A DNA stretch of 64,000 nucleotides from Paenibacillus sophorae (GCF_018966525.1 NZ_CP076607.1:5146001-5210000), one strand, 5' to 3'. Shown: positions 16,303 through 25,785, numbered from the stretch's first letter. Notes: generated from the sequence alone by a model not told the origin. A program made the numbers and translations.

Positions 16303-17691
16303 TTAGGGGCTCGCCGGAGCAAAAGCAGTCTTCGGCAGAGCGGCATTTCCGCTCCCGGGCAGCGTGTCCGCCGGTTTGCGGTTTCTCTCGGGAGCGACGC
16401 TCCCGTTCTCCGATTCGGGCTCAAGCCGATCCTCTAGTGCAAAGATCTTCGTAAAAAAGTCAAGCGCTGCGTTTCCGTTCTTCTCGCCGGACATTTCTTT
16501 GATTACATTAATCGGATCATGCATCAACTGGTTCACAATGCTCTTGGTCAGCCGGCGGATAATCTTGCGCTGATGCTCATCCAGCTCGGGCAGCTTGTTG
16601 AACAAGCTCTCCAGCGTTTCCTCATGAATGGCGCTCGATTTCTCCTGAAGCGCACGGATGACCGGCTGCACGCCCAGCGTCTTAAGCCACTGCTGAAAAT
16701 TGTCGCTCTCCTCCGCAATCATCCCTTCGATCTTCGCGGCTTCGCCTCGCCGCATCTCCATATTGCTCTCCACGATGCCCTCCAAATCGTCAATATCATA
16801 CAGAAACACATTCGGAAGCTCGGACGCTGACGGATCAATGTCGCGCGGAACCGCTATGTCAATCATGAAAAGAGGACGGGACTGCCGATTCTTCATGCTT
16901 TCCATGATTCTGTCCGCTGTCAGAACATAGCCTTCCGCCCCCGTCGAGCTGATCACGATATCGAACTCGTGCAGACGCGAGGCCGCTTCTTCCAGCGTGC
17001 ATGGACGGCCCGCAAACTTCTCCGCCAGCTCCGCGGCGCGCGCAAGAGTTCGGTTCGCAACAATCACTTCCGCAGCGCCGCTCGCGTACAGATGCTTGAC
17101 CGTCAGCTCGCTCATTTTGCCCGCGCCGAGGATCAGCACTTTTTTGCCGGTGAACATGCCGAAGATACGCTTGCCCAGCTCAACCGCCGCGTAGCTGACG
17201 GATACCGCGCTCTCGCCGATCGACGTCTCACTGTGCGCCCGCTTGCCCACGGTTATCGCCTGCTTGAACAGCCGGTTGAACCACGTTCCCGTCGCGCCCT
17301 CACTCTGAGCGGTCAAAAAGGCGCTGCGAACCTGACCCAGAATCTGCGTCTCGCCGATTACCATGGAATCCAGCCCACAGGTCACCCGGAACAGATGCTG
17401 GACAGCCTGCTCATCCTCATATTTATACATATGCTGTGTAAATTGCTCGTTCTTGAGGCCGAACCACTGCTCTATGAAGCTGCGGATAAAATGTCCGCAC
17501 ATATGATGGCGATCCACAACCACGTAAATTTCCGTACGGTTGCAGGTGGCGACGATGACCCCCTCCAGCACGCTCTTCGTCCGCATCAGCTGATGAAGCG
17601 CTGCCGGCAGATCCTTCTCCGCAAAAGCGAACTGCTCTCTCACCTCGACAGGCGCTGTACGGTAGTTCAAGCCAACGGCGACGATGTGCAT
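16303..17691 (-). CDS. hemA: Glutamyl-tRNA reductase
   Basis: NADPH-dependent reduction of glutamyl-tRNA to glutamate-1-semialdehyde, the first committed step of heme synthesis. The 462-residue protein has the catalytic cysteine C50 in VIVATCNRTE and the GLDSMVIGETQILGQV block. The NADPH fold is marked by LILGAGKMSELTVKHL, and a C-terminal dimerisation helix contains LTKSIVNQLMHDPI. The last 45 residues are low-complexity. ATG 17691 has AGGATGG 13 nt upstream, a loose spacing that would give modest translation. It is the first gene of the hem operon. Candidate upstream signals are an extended -10 (TGATATACT, -10 at 17802-17807) and a PerR-type box. Confidence 0.96.
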   Translation of the reverse strand: MHIVAVGLNYRTAPVEVREQFAFAEKDLPAALHQLMRTKSVLEGVIVATCNRTEIYVVVDRHHMCGHFIRSFIEQWFGLKNEQFTQHMYKYEDEQAVQHLFRVTCGLDSMVIGETQILGQVRSAFLTAQSEGATGTWFNRLFKQAITVGKRAHSETSIGESAVSVSYAAVELGKRIFGMFTGKKVLILGAGKMSELTVKHLYASGAAEVIVANRTLARAAELAEKFAGRPCTLEEAASRLHEFDIVISSTGAEGYVLTADRIMESMKNRQSRPLFMIDIAVPRDIDPSASELPNVFLYDIDDLEGIVESNMEMRRGEAAKIEGMIAEESDNFQQWLKTLGVQPVIRALQEKSSAIHEETLESLFNKLPELDEHQRKIIRRLTKSIVNQLMHDPINVIKEMSGEKNGNAALDFFTKIFALEDRLEPESENGSVAPERNRKPADTLPGSGNAALPKTAFAPASP

Positions 17692-17855
17692 CTATAAGTT
17701 CACCATCCTAGTCTTAATTCGTTGCTGTATATTAGCATTTGCATGTTCAGTCCTAACAAATCGCGACTTTCAATTTCACACATTCGCTACACACTATATA
17801 AAGTATATCACACCGAGCTGACGCTTCTTACGTATTTTATGAATACTTTTTGAAA

Positions 17856-17870
17856 TTAGAATTATTATAA
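17856..17870. promoter_or_regulatory. Candidate PerR box upstream of hemA
   Basis: TTAGAATTATTATAA differs at one position from the Bacillus consensus TTATAATNATTATAA. PerR is known to regulate the hemA operon in B. subtilis. The box lies 165 bp before hemA and about 50 bp above the best -10 candidate. Either another promoter lies nearer the box or it is fortuitous in AT-rich DNA. The rest of the gap 17692-18136 shows no gene. Confidence 0.55.
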
Positions 17871-18136
17871 TTTAGGGAGGAGAATGGGGCAAGGATTTAA
17901 CAGAAGGTTTTAATAAATATTTCGCAAACACGCAAGAACTCGGATTCACATCCGCTAAATTAAGGTGAGAATTTCTAAATATAACTAAACAAATATAAAC
18001 ATTACACATTCTACAGATTACCTTCGAGAAAAAACACCTATGTTTGTTGGTTCCCGAGTCAAAATCCGACACACATTGCTTTAGAACTAGTTTATTATTA
18101 GAAATAACCCAGTAATTCGTAAGGAGAAATGTGATT

Positions 18137-18298
18137 ATGCCCAATTACTATTTCAAGGAAATCTGGACCCCCCTAAAATTGTTCCGCATTAGCTTCTTCC
18201 GCGACGACGAGGACCGCGTTTGGATTAAGTTTGGGAAGAAGCCACGGCGGTTGTTAAGGAGAGAAGAAGCAAAAAAGTCGGATGGGGAGGTTGTGTAG
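18137..18298 (+). CDS. Small 53-residue basic protein, unknown function
   Basis: Not recognised. ATG 18137 is preceded by AAGGAG at a 10-nt spacing. The 53-residue product begins MPNYYFKEIWTPLKLF and ends in a highly charged tail with RRLLRREEAKKSDGEVV. It contains the amphipathic segment DDEDRVWIKFGKKPRR, has no signal peptide or TM segment, and is strongly basic overall. It is the only plus-strand gene between hemA and the exopolysaccharide island and lies at the island border. The good RBS and sensible codon use make it more likely real than the antisense frames on the other strand. A DNA-, RNA- or membrane-binding role is conceivable, but no function is claimed. Confidence 0.55.
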   Translation: MPNYYFKEIWTPLKLFRISFFRDDEDRVWIKFGKKPRRLLRREEAKKSDGEVV

Positions 18299-18399
18299 GG
18301 ATAGGCTGGAGGTAGAACCAATGGATCAGCATCTAGTTGTGACGGACGGGCTATTGGGAGCGAAGTATACATGTTCCTTGAAATGCTACTTGGCCAAAA

Positions 18400-19029
18400 T
18401 TAGCGGAACCAGCCCTTGATCCGATCAAGGCCTTTCTTCGCTTCCGGTCCATTGTAGCCGAAGAAGTTGCCAATCATTTTGGTATACTCGGTGAAAGTGA
18501 TCTCTCTATTGAACGGGTCGCTCCACCATCGCTTGGCGTTATATTCTGAAGCAGAGCCTACATAGGTCAATTCAATATCAGACTTCTTGTAAACAGAGTC
18601 GAAAATAAACTTCACCCGCCGCATGTGAAAATCGGAAGAAACCACAATCGCCGAAGTGAAGCCTTGATTCTTCATTATGGGTAAAGTGAATTTAGCATTG
18701 TCATATGTGCTCAAAGCTCCGCCTTCATTGAGAATAACATCCTGCGGAATGCCGAGAGCAAGGGCGGTTTGAAGCATATTTCTAGAGGAGTTTGCTGTCT
18801 CCCGAAAGTTGGATAGAATCAGGCAAGGGGCATAACCGGCTTTATACAATTCTACTGCTTTCTCAACCCGTCCTGCACCTCCGCTTAAAACGATGATCAC
18901 GTCAGCCTTCTTCGGAGATTCTAAAACAGTTAGAAAGCGACCCGCGGTAAGGATGGCGATAAGGACAAGTAGAGCGAAAAAACACGCCAGCTTGCTCAGT
19001 TTCAGTGTCTTCTTCCTTGTGTTTTTCAT
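18400..19029 (-). CDS. DUF218 / YdcF-SanA family membrane-anchored protein
   Basis: The 209-residue protein has an N-terminal signal anchor (about 12-34) followed by an extracytoplasmic DUF218 domain: ADVIIVLSGGAGRVEKAVELYKAG, then LSNF, STYDNAKF and VVSSDFHMRRVKFIF. Family members such as SanA/ElyC/YdcF are linked to envelope polysaccharide and peptidoglycan precursor homeostasis. It is the last gene of the exopolysaccharide island, after UDP-glucose dehydrogenase and an rfbB relic, so a role in surface polymer assembly is likely but unproven. The start ATG 19029 (MKNTRKK) lacks a strong SD sequence (GCGAGG about 14 nt upstream). Confidence 0.8.
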   Translation of the reverse strand: MKNTRKKTLKLSKLACFFALLVLIAILTAGRFLTVLESPKKADVIIVLSGGAGRVEKAVELYKAGYAPCLILSNFRETANSSRNMLQTALALGIPQDVILNEGGALSTYDNAKFTLPIMKNQGFTSAIVVSSDFHMRRVKFIFDSVYKKSDIELTYVGSASEYNAKRWWSDPFNREITFTEYTKMIGNFFGYNGPEAKKGLDRIKGWFR

Positions 19030-19039
19030 ATTAAACCTC

Positions 19040-19202
19040 GCATTATTCGCCTCTTGAGAATTCGTTCATATCACTTCGTGTTATAGATATACCACTGAAT
19101 CGTTGGGCAATACCTGTCTCAAAGACGAAGGTCGGCTTTCACCTCAACTACTCCAGTTTTTGAGGATCAACTGTATAACGTTTATCGTGTCCAGGACCTA
19201 TC
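19040..19202 (-). pseudogene. Relic of dTDP-glucose 4,6-dehydratase C terminus (rfbB)
   Basis: The minus-strand translation just after the ugd stop reads IGPGHDKRYTVDPQKLE, then two in-frame stops, then KPTFVFETGIAQ. After a one-base shift it reads TIQWYIYN, and further on YERILKR. This is the order of the RfbB C terminus (RPGHDxRYAIDxxKI, LGWKPxxxFETGI, TxxWY). Only about 50 codons remain, so it is a deletion scar. Confidence 0.75.
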
Positions 19203-20369
19203 TTAATCCCTGCTAAACAAATCTCTCGAATACACCTTGTCCAAAACGTCTTTAATATCATCTGATAGTCTATTTGCCACGATCACGTCTGAAATCTTCT
19301 TAAATTCATCGAAATCATTGATAACTCTAGAATTATAGAATTCACTCTCAGTGAGGGATGGCTCGTAAATAACTACCTCAACACCCTTTGCCTTGATGCG
19401 CTTCATAACCCCTTGAATGGAAGACTGTCTAAAGTTATCAGAATCCATTTTCATTGTTAATCTATAGATCCCTACGGTTTTAGGTTTCTTGGCCAAGATG
19501 CTATCAGCGATATGATCTTTCCTTGTTCTATTCGAATCAACAATTGCTGCCATGATATTATTAGGAACATCATTATAGTTAGCTAGTAGCTGTTTTGTGT
19601 CTTTAGGTAAGCAGTATCCACCATATCCAAAAGAAGGATTATTGTAATGGTCACCTATTCGGGGATCGAGACTTACACCTTCGATAATTTGCTTCGCATC
19701 TAACCCTCTAACTTCAGAATAAGTATCTAGTTCATTAAAAAATGCGACTCTCATGGCTAAGTAAGTGTTAGCAAAAAGCTTTATCGCTTCAGCTTCAGTT
19801 GAGTTGGTAAATAGCACATCAATGTTTTCTTTTAGAGAACCTTCTACTAACAGATCAGCAAATTTCTTAGCTCTTTCTGACTGTTCACCTACAATAATTC
19901 GTGATGGGTACAAGTTATCATATAATGCCTTACCTTCTCTTAAAAATTCTGGAGAGAAGATAATGTTCTCAGTTTCAAACTTCTCTTTTACTTTCTCTGT
20001 ATAACCAACCGGAACGGTTGATTTGATCACCATCACTGCATCAGGATTAATGGACAGTACATTAGCTATAACAGCTTCAACAGTTCTTGTATTAAAATAA
20101 TTCTTATCGGGATCATAGTTGGTTGGTGTCGAGATAATGACATATTCAGCATTTTTGAAAGCTTTATAATTGTCTGTAGTTGCAGTTAAGTTTAGTTCTT
20201 TTGTGGCAAAAAACTCCTCAATCTCATTATCGATGATCGGAGATCTTCTATTATTGATCATGTCTACTTTTTCTTGAATAATATCTAACGCAATAACTTC
20301 ATTATGCTGTGCTAATAATACCGCGTTGGATAACCCCACATAGCCTGTTCCTGCTATGGTAATTTTCAT
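19203..20369 (-). CDS. ugd: UDP-glucose 6-dehydrogenase
   Basis: Oxidises UDP-glucose to UDP-glucuronate with two NAD, supplying an acidic sugar for the polymer. The 388-residue length is typical for the short bacterial form. The NAD motif is GTGYVGLSNAVLLA (7-20). It also has STPTNYD, KSTVPVGYT and FSPEFLREGKALYDNLYPSR. The catalytic cysteine C253 lies in FGYGGYCLPKDT. The start ATG 20369 begins MKITIAGTGY. It is the penultimate gene of the island and is bordered downstream by an rfbB relic. AT-rich codon use matches the island, not the hem genes. Confidence 0.95.
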   Translation of the reverse strand: MKITIAGTGYVGLSNAVLLAQHNEVIALDIIQEKVDMINNRRSPIIDNEIEEFFATKELNLTATTDNYKAFKNAEYVIISTPTNYDPDKNYFNTRTVEAVIANVLSINPDAVMVIKSTVPVGYTEKVKEKFETENIIFSPEFLREGKALYDNLYPSRIIVGEQSERAKKFADLLVEGSLKENIDVLFTNSTEAEAIKLFANTYLAMRVAFFNELDTYSEVRGLDAKQIIEGVSLDPRIGDHYNNPSFGYGGYCLPKDTKQLLANYNDVPNNIMAAIVDSNRTRKDHIADSILAKKPKTVGIYRLTMKMDSDNFRQSSIQGVMKRIKAKGVEVVIYEPSLTESEFYNSRVINDFDEFKKISDVIVANRLSDDIKDVLDKVYSRDLFSRD

Positions 20370-20579
20370 TTCTCAAATCACATCCTTGCTTCTGATTAAG
20401 TCTTACTCTTCCAATAACGCTTCTTTTTCAAATACCTTGCTCTAAAACTTTCCAGACATCGTCTATAATATCTTTTCTTTGTGAGGTGAAGTCAAGGGTT
20501 TCCTTTACAAAACAAAATAATCCCCGACATCATATCGAACATCTTAACAGACCCATAATCACATAAATTATGGATTTTA

Positions 20580-21428
20580 TTAATTCTCAAGAACGGACTT
20601 AATCTTACCTGAATCGCTATAACCTTTAATCTTCTTAAATGCTTCGTCATTTTTATTTAAAGTGATGCCTAAATAAGCTTTTAGAATACGAAGTACACGA
20701 CTAGCTAATTTTAATATGCCTTTTGCTTTCTGAAGAACTCTAAAACTCGTGTTTTGATCGCTAAGCGCCCCCCCTTGCGGAGCTTCTATACTTGCCTGCG
20801 AGTTTGCTACTCCCGAGACCACTGTGACCTTTACTCCAAGACGATAACTTGCCTCTCGAAACCATAAATCATCAGTTGTCGGTGCTAAATTACGATATTT
20901 TTCATCAAATATAAAGTCAAGATCAAGTAAATTTTTGCGATACACAATTCCACAATTACCCGTTGGAAGTAAATCTATCGAGGTGCAGCTTGACACCACT
21001 AAAGGCCAGTTGTCATAGGATTGGTACCGACCAAAAATATTTTTTGAGGGTCTTCTTGCTCTTCCACAAATGATACTGTTGGGGTTGACACGAGCTTCTG
21101 CTACTAAACCACTTAACCAATTCGGTGCATAGATTTGATCGTCATCTGCTGTTACAATTAAATCTTCATCTGTGGCTAAAGGGATTACTGGGAGTAATTT
21201 CCGATAAGGTCCATCGTTTGGAACCCAGTTTACCTGTATATCTTCAAATCTCTTGTCTCTAAGCCAATCAGGAATTTCACCAATTCCTTTGTCTAATAAA
21301 TATGGATCATGAGAGATATTGAAAACGATTAAATCCGGTTTATAGTCCTGCCCTAAAAGTGAATCTAGCGTATACTTCACTATGAACAAGCGACTATGAA
21401 TTGTGGTCAGTGAAACAATTGTTTTCAT
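20580..21428 (-). CDS. Glycosyltransferase, GT-A fold
   Basis: Predicted sugar-nucleotide transferase acting at the inner face of the membrane in polysaccharide assembly. The 282-residue protein begins MKTIVSLTTIHSRL. It has a DDD metal-binding motif at 95-97 (VTADDDQIYAPNW), a downstream TTDDLWFREASYRLG motif and GNCGIVYRK. ATG 21428 was chosen because AAGGAGAG lies 5 nt upstream; the longer frame to 21488 has none. The segment 20370-20579 below it holds no gene. It does contain a coding-like scrap on the minus strand (about 20445-20505, ending DIIDDVWKVLEQGI) that I could not place. The acceptor and donor are unknown. Confidence 0.8.
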   Translation of the reverse strand: MKTIVSLTTIHSRLFIVKYTLDSLLGQDYKPDLIVFNISHDPYLLDKGIGEIPDWLRDKRFEDIQVNWVPNDGPYRKLLPVIPLATDEDLIVTADDDQIYAPNWLSGLVAEARVNPNSIICGRARRPSKNIFGRYQSYDNWPLVVSSCTSIDLLPTGNCGIVYRKNLLDLDFIFDEKYRNLAPTTDDLWFREASYRLGVKVTVVSGVANSQASIEAPQGGALSDQNTSFRVLQKAKGILKLASRVLRILKAYLGITLNKNDEAFKKIKGYSDSGKIKSVLEN

Positions 21429-21523
21429 AAGCTCTCCTTTATATGTTGCAGCAAATTTATTTATTAAAAAGTCGCCAAATGAATTCAAATCTAAAGAATG
21501 TAGGAGTCGGCTAGAACTTATCC

Positions 21524-22978
21524 CTACCGACTACCTTTAGTAATTTTTCTGTTTATCAAAAACAAAAATACCTTGTACTGTTTAGTTAATAGAAGACCTA
21601 TTACATAAATAGTACCACCTGCAACACCTTTAAATAATGCAGATAATAGCAGATTGTCTACATTTATTAGGGATGAAACAAAATGCAGTCCCATAAAAGT
21701 AATGATAAATACAACGATATCCGGAATAAATTTAGCAAAAAATTCTCTGCGTCTATACTCAAATCCTCGTTTAATGAGTATATGATAAACTATAAAAAAA
21801 TGCAGATTAAATGCTATCGCAACACAAGCTGCAACAATAGTTATGTTTTGAAAACTAACCCCTATTAATTCTGCGATAACCGAAATAATTGATGTATATA
21901 TTCCAGTAATAAACATTAATCTTGTATTACCCAAACTTTGAAAAATGGCACCCGAGCTAGACGTAACCATCTGTGCCCAAACGGATAGTGCTAGAATTCT
22001 GAAACTAGGAACAGCACTTCCCCATTGATCACCGAACATTAAAAAAATAATTTCTTCCGCTGAAAAAAAACAGTATACCGTAATAAACACTCCCAGCAGT
22101 GAAAGAATCTTTACCACTTTCATATACCGTGTAAATATGTAGGCTTTGTCTTCTTGGTGATTAGATAGGATAGGATGTAAAATTGGCGTGATAACGTGGG
22201 TTAAGTTCTGTACTGGCATAAGCATTAATCTATAGGATTTATCATAATATCCCAGTGCGGCATTTCCGATGAATTTTCCTATTAACAGATTATCTAAATT
22301 CCTAGAAAAATAATTCACAAAATTAAAAGCAAATTGATACAGCGAAAAATTCCTAATTTTAATAATACTGTGCATTTCAAATGTTAACTTAAATCTCAGT
22401 TGAACTGTAATATAATTCCAAATAAATGTAAATAAAGACGATAGTATGGAATAAAATACAATCGCATAATATCGGAATCCCAACTGAGCTAGAATAATTG
22501 TAGGTATCGCGCTTATAATTGTTATAACGATAAGACGCACTCCAAGAGTCTTAAATTGCTTTTTTTTTAAAAGTAAAGCGTTTGGAACAATATTTAGAGT
22601 ATTGAAAAATAAGGATATGGACAACAATACTCCAATGGGGACATAGACTTCATTATCATAAAATGCAGACAATGGTATGGAAAACAGCATAAACAGGGCA
22701 GCTACTACAATTCCTAAATAAACAGTAAATGTAAAAATATTATTTGTGTCATTTTCATTAATCTTCTTGTTTTGTATTACTGCTGGACCAATACCCATGT
22801 CGGCAAGAAGCATAAAAAAAGTTGTAAACACCGTTATGACTACTACAATGCCAAAGTCAGCAGGAGTTAATATTCTAGCCAAAATAGCTGAATAAAGAAT
22901 TTGAATTACTACATTGATATATTTTGCAATAAAATTGATTGTTGCGGCTTTCTTTATAGATATTTCGTTCTCATTCAT
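21524..22978 (-). CDS. Polysaccharide flippase (Wzx-like, MOP superfamily)
   Basis: The 484-residue integral membrane protein has about 12-14 helices and the N-terminal pattern ISIKKAATINFIAKYINVVIQILYSAILARILTP split over helix 1. LADMGIGPAVIQNKKI and the FNFVNYFSRNLDNLLIGKFIG block follow, typical of the WzxC/lipopolysaccharide translocase group. It should flip lipid-linked repeat units outward for the polymerase. It lies between two glycosyltransferase genes in the island. The gap 22979-23174 upstream shows no gene, only AT-rich sequence with a short coding-like fragment. Confidence 0.9.
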   Translation of the reverse strand: MNENEISIKKAATINFIAKYINVVIQILYSAILARILTPADFGIVVVITVFTTFFMLLADMGIGPAVIQNKKINENDTNNIFTFTVYLGIVVAALFMLFSIPLSAFYDNEVYVPIGVLLSISLFFNTLNIVPNALLLKKKQFKTLGVRLIVITIISAIPTIILAQLGFRYYAIVFYSILSSLFTFIWNYITVQLRFKLTFEMHSIIKIRNFSLYQFAFNFVNYFSRNLDNLLIGKFIGNAALGYYDKSYRLMLMPVQNLTHVITPILHPILSNHQEDKAYIFTRYMKVVKILSLLGVFITVYCFFSAEEIIFLMFGDQWGSAVPSFRILALSVWAQMVTSSSGAIFQSLGNTRLMFITGIYTSIISVIAELIGVSFQNITIVAACVAIAFNLHFFIVYHILIKRGFEYRRREFFAKFIPDIVVFIITFMGLHFVSSLINVDNLLLSALFKGVAGGTIYVIGLLLTKQYKVFLFLINRKITKGSR

Positions 22979-23174
22979 AGGTTCGATTATCCTTTGTAGT
23001 TTGAAAAATATGGATTATCAGGTTTTATATTAGTTAAAATTTCGACTACATAAAACACACTAATATTCATCGCTTCATTTAACTGTTCGATTTGATGTGT
23101 TCATCTTTGCTACCACTTGTTCTTGGAATAATTATTTACCCATTCGATGTGTCAATAATTTATAAAGGTGTGGT

Positions 23175-24119
23175 TTATATATCAAGTAAAAGGCGAGTTA
23201 ATATTTTCCAAGTAAATGGCTTGAAATAGGTAAGCCAATTTAGTTTTTTTAAACGCCTTTGAATTTCATATCTTTTTTCTGAACTACTAAGTGATTCATC
23301 GCTTCTAATTTGTAATATTACTGTACTAAGCAAAAAACTTTCATACGCACTGTTACTAAAGCAATTACGTGATAACTCTAACCATTTTTCACTAAAGCGC
23401 CATTGATTGGACAAGCCAACTCTTTTATTTTTAGGAGCATCAGAATGAAAAATCACTTTGGGATCTCTAACATGGACTACTTTTAATCCCTTCTCCTTAT
23501 CTAATTTGAGTAACCAATCCCAATCTTGGTGTTTAATTAGCCCTTTAGTAAAAGGGATTCTTAATATTAGTTTTTTGGGCACCATTATTGAAGATGTTTG
23601 AATATAACCTTCCACAAATATACCCTTAGGTTCAAATAAATAATTTGCGAGTCTTTTCTTTTCAGTATATTCATAGTCAATTAAGGGTAATTTTCTGAAT
23701 TTCTTTTGATTAGTATTCTTATATGTATAGATTGATGTAAAACAAATGAATTTATCATCTGGAGTTAACTTTCTGTAATTGATGAGATCAATTTGACTCG
23801 ATATTTTATCGCTATACCATTCATCATCATCATCCAAAAGGGCAATGTAACTGCCTTTTGCATTTTGTGCTCCTATATTTCTTGCCTCACTACCTCCTAC
23901 TTTTTCTATTGTTTCGATTAGTTTTATGTTAACCTTAAGATCTTTATTTTTTTCTTTTATTAACTGTTTTGTTTCAACCGACTTTCCATCAACAACTACA
24001 ATAATCTCAATATATTCGTAATCTTGTTTTAACACACTATCTATGGCCCTATTTAGAAAAAAAGTTCGTTCAAAAGTAGGGATTACAACACTTACTAAAG
24101 GAGTATTCAATTTTATCAC
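23175..24119 (-). CDS. Glycosyltransferase family 2
   Basis: The 314-residue protein starts with the classical GT2 opening PLVSVVIPTFERTFFLNRAIDSVL. It has the DDDD metal motif at 96-99 (ALLDDDDEWYSDK) and a later HQDWDWLLKL acceptor-site motif. It probably adds one sugar to the lipid-linked repeat unit. The gene is intact, in contrast to the transposase relic immediately upstream. Start ATG 24119 lies downstream of GAGGTGATAAA. The product is strongly AT-coded, like the other island genes. Confidence 0.88.
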   Translation of the reverse strand: MIKLNTPLVSVVIPTFERTFFLNRAIDSVLKQDYEYIEIIVVVDGKSVETKQLIKEKNKDLKVNIKLIETIEKVGGSEARNIGAQNAKGSYIALLDDDDEWYSDKISSQIDLINYRKLTPDDKFICFTSIYTYKNTNQKKFRKLPLIDYEYTEKKRLANYLFEPKGIFVEGYIQTSSIMVPKKLILRIPFTKGLIKHQDWDWLLKLDKEKGLKVVHVRDPKVIFHSDAPKNKRVGLSNQWRFSEKWLELSRNCFSNSAYESFLLSTVILQIRSDESLSSSEKRYEIQRRLKKLNWLTYFKPFTWKILTRLLLDI

Positions 24120-24159
24120 CTCAGTTTCTTAGTTCATATCTTATTTAGAGCTAGCTGAA

Positions 24160-24610
24160 CAAGTCCCATTGTCGTGAATTGCTGTAAAAAGACCTCTGGT
24201 ACAGCTTGTCGATGATTTCCTCCAGAATTTCACGGGTATGATTCAGCAGGTTCAGGCCCGTCGGGTAACTTGATGTTGGCAGGCGTCACAGGGGGCATCC
24301 AGCATCATGGTGCCCCGGCGGGTTTCCGTTTTCAACAGGGCAACATATGTAAGACCTGCTTCCCTTCCTTCACTTGCAGAATCGTTAGCACATCGTCATC
24401 GCCGATTTCCATAGTCAGTTTCCCACACTGGGATCGTCGCATCTTTGTCATCATCTACGTAGCCGTCATAGCAAAGAAAGTACTGGAGATAAGAGTTTTC
24501 CATGATCTGCAGGGGGTCTCCCGTTCACTTAAGCCTAAGCCTTCCTTGAATCAAGAGCGAGCCGAGGGCCACACGCACCAATTTGTTGTTAAGCAAGCCC
24601 TATTTAGTAC
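24160..24610 (-). pseudogene. Relic of a DUF772/IS1182-type transposase
   Basis: Between two glycosyltransferase-cluster genes the minus strand encodes broken transposase fragments in changing frames. They are RVALGSLLIQGRLRL, then a stop, then IMENSYLQYFLCYDGYVDDD. After a long degenerate part comes YPTGLNLLNHTREILEEIID with KLYQ. These match, in order, the DUF772 N-terminal block (ENPYLQYFxG) and the YPTDLxLLNxAREKTEExID block of IS1182/IS5-like transposases. The base composition is GC-richer than the neighbours. No inverted repeats were identified. Confidence 0.75.
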
Positions 24611-24625
24611 AGTCAACTTTCATTT

Positions 24626-25759
24626 TCACCAAAATGAATAAGGTGTAACACCATACCATTCAGGTTTATACAAGAAAATAATAAGATTATAAAGCATAGA
24701 ACTTAACATGATAGCTAGCACTACCAAGCTTCTTAATTTCCCATATTTTATTTTCATAATAAAATTCGGAATATAGATAATGAGAAAGATAGAAAAATAA
24801 TCAGTCACTCTACCTAATATACTCATTCTTATTGATAACAAGGAAATTATAACCGCTGTAAGTATTATATATATTAACAATTTATCCTCACTAGTATAAA
24901 TTGCTGCTCCTTCGTTTACATTTTCATTTGATATACCAAAATTTCCATTATTATCGACAGAAATATTAATTTTTTTTCTTTTTAAAAAAATCAAACTAAA
25001 CATAAAGACTATAAAAATCATAAGAAAATTTAGGATACTACCAATTTTGTTACTTTCAAAATATGAAATATATCCCGAGTATTGAGGAAAAGTCTTTATC
25101 AAAAAAAATAAAATAGGTTCTAAGAAGAAAAAGATCCCTATTCCTAAAACAAAAGTGAATATTATATTTTTGTAATTAAACTTAATTCTAGGAAATAAAT
25201 AAACAATTATAAAAACAATTGAAGTAAAATGAAATAATGATGCCAAGATCACTGTTACAAGAAAGGGAATAAATTTTTGTTTCCTAACATAAGTTATACC
25301 AAATAATAGTATGGAAATCGCTAAATATTGCCTCATGATATTCATTGAACTATAAAAATACATTAGAGTTATAAAAAGATAAACACTCAGCCAAATTATT
25401 TGAGAGTGCTTATAAATAAAAGCCATAATTAAACCAATGGTTATAAAACTTACAACTATCAGCAAAATCATTCCACTGTGAGAGAAAAAATGCAAAAAAT
25501 AATTTAAAAGAACATAACCTTTTTCTAAAGGTATATTTTTTAAATTTGTAAAATCTATAAATCTAATATTATAGAAGTAAGAAATATAAGTTTTTGTATC
25601 TACTCCAATATTTACTCCTCTGAAAGCGGAAATGATAAATAATTGAGTAAATGATAATAATACAAAAATTTTTTTCGCATTTTTCTTACCTGTTTTAATA
25701 TTAAAGAGTACAAATGCCTCTAATAGTATTAACAAAATTATCATTAGAAAAATGGTCAT
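24626..25759 (-). CDS. EpsG/Wzy-type polysaccharide polymerase
   Basis: The 377-residue, very hydrophobic protein has about ten predicted helices and the EpsG-family pattern: a short N-terminal helix pair, SAFRGVNIGVDTKTYISYF (conserved RxxxxGxDTxxY), then MYFYSSMNIMRQYLAISI. A hydrophilic loop of about 30 residues (IDNNGNFG region) lies near position 280. Such proteins polymerise repeat units at the outer membrane face. It is the only polymerase candidate in the island. The start ATG 25759 is next to the preceding glycosyltransferase gene. Confidence 0.82.
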   Translation of the reverse strand: MTIFLMIILLILLEAFVLFNIKTGKKNAKKIFVLLSFTQLFIISAFRGVNIGVDTKTYISYFYNIRFIDFTNLKNIPLEKGYVLLNYFLHFFSHSGMILLIVVSFITIGLIMAFIYKHSQIIWLSVYLFITLMYFYSSMNIMRQYLAISILLFGITYVRKQKFIPFLVTVILASLFHFTSIVFIIVYLFPRIKFNYKNIIFTFVLGIGIFFFLEPILFFLIKTFPQYSGYISYFESNKIGSILNFLMIFIVFMFSLIFLKRKKINISVDNNGNFGISNENVNEGAAIYTSEDKLLIYIILTAVIISLLSIRMSILGRVTDYFSIFLIIYIPNFIMKIKYGKLRSLVVLAIMLSSMLYNLIIFLYKPEWYGVTPYSFW

Positions 25760-25785
25760 AGTTGGCTAACCTTTCTAGAAGAGAT

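Noticed and set aside
17872..18372. Two minus-strand frames of 90 and 74 codons before hemA
   Set aside because: No RBS, low-complexity translation, and the second is antisense to the plausible 53-residue plus-strand gene.
24270..24641. Plus-strand 123-codon frame
   Set aside because: It is the antisense of the transposase relic; the minus strand carries the recognisable DUF772 blocks.
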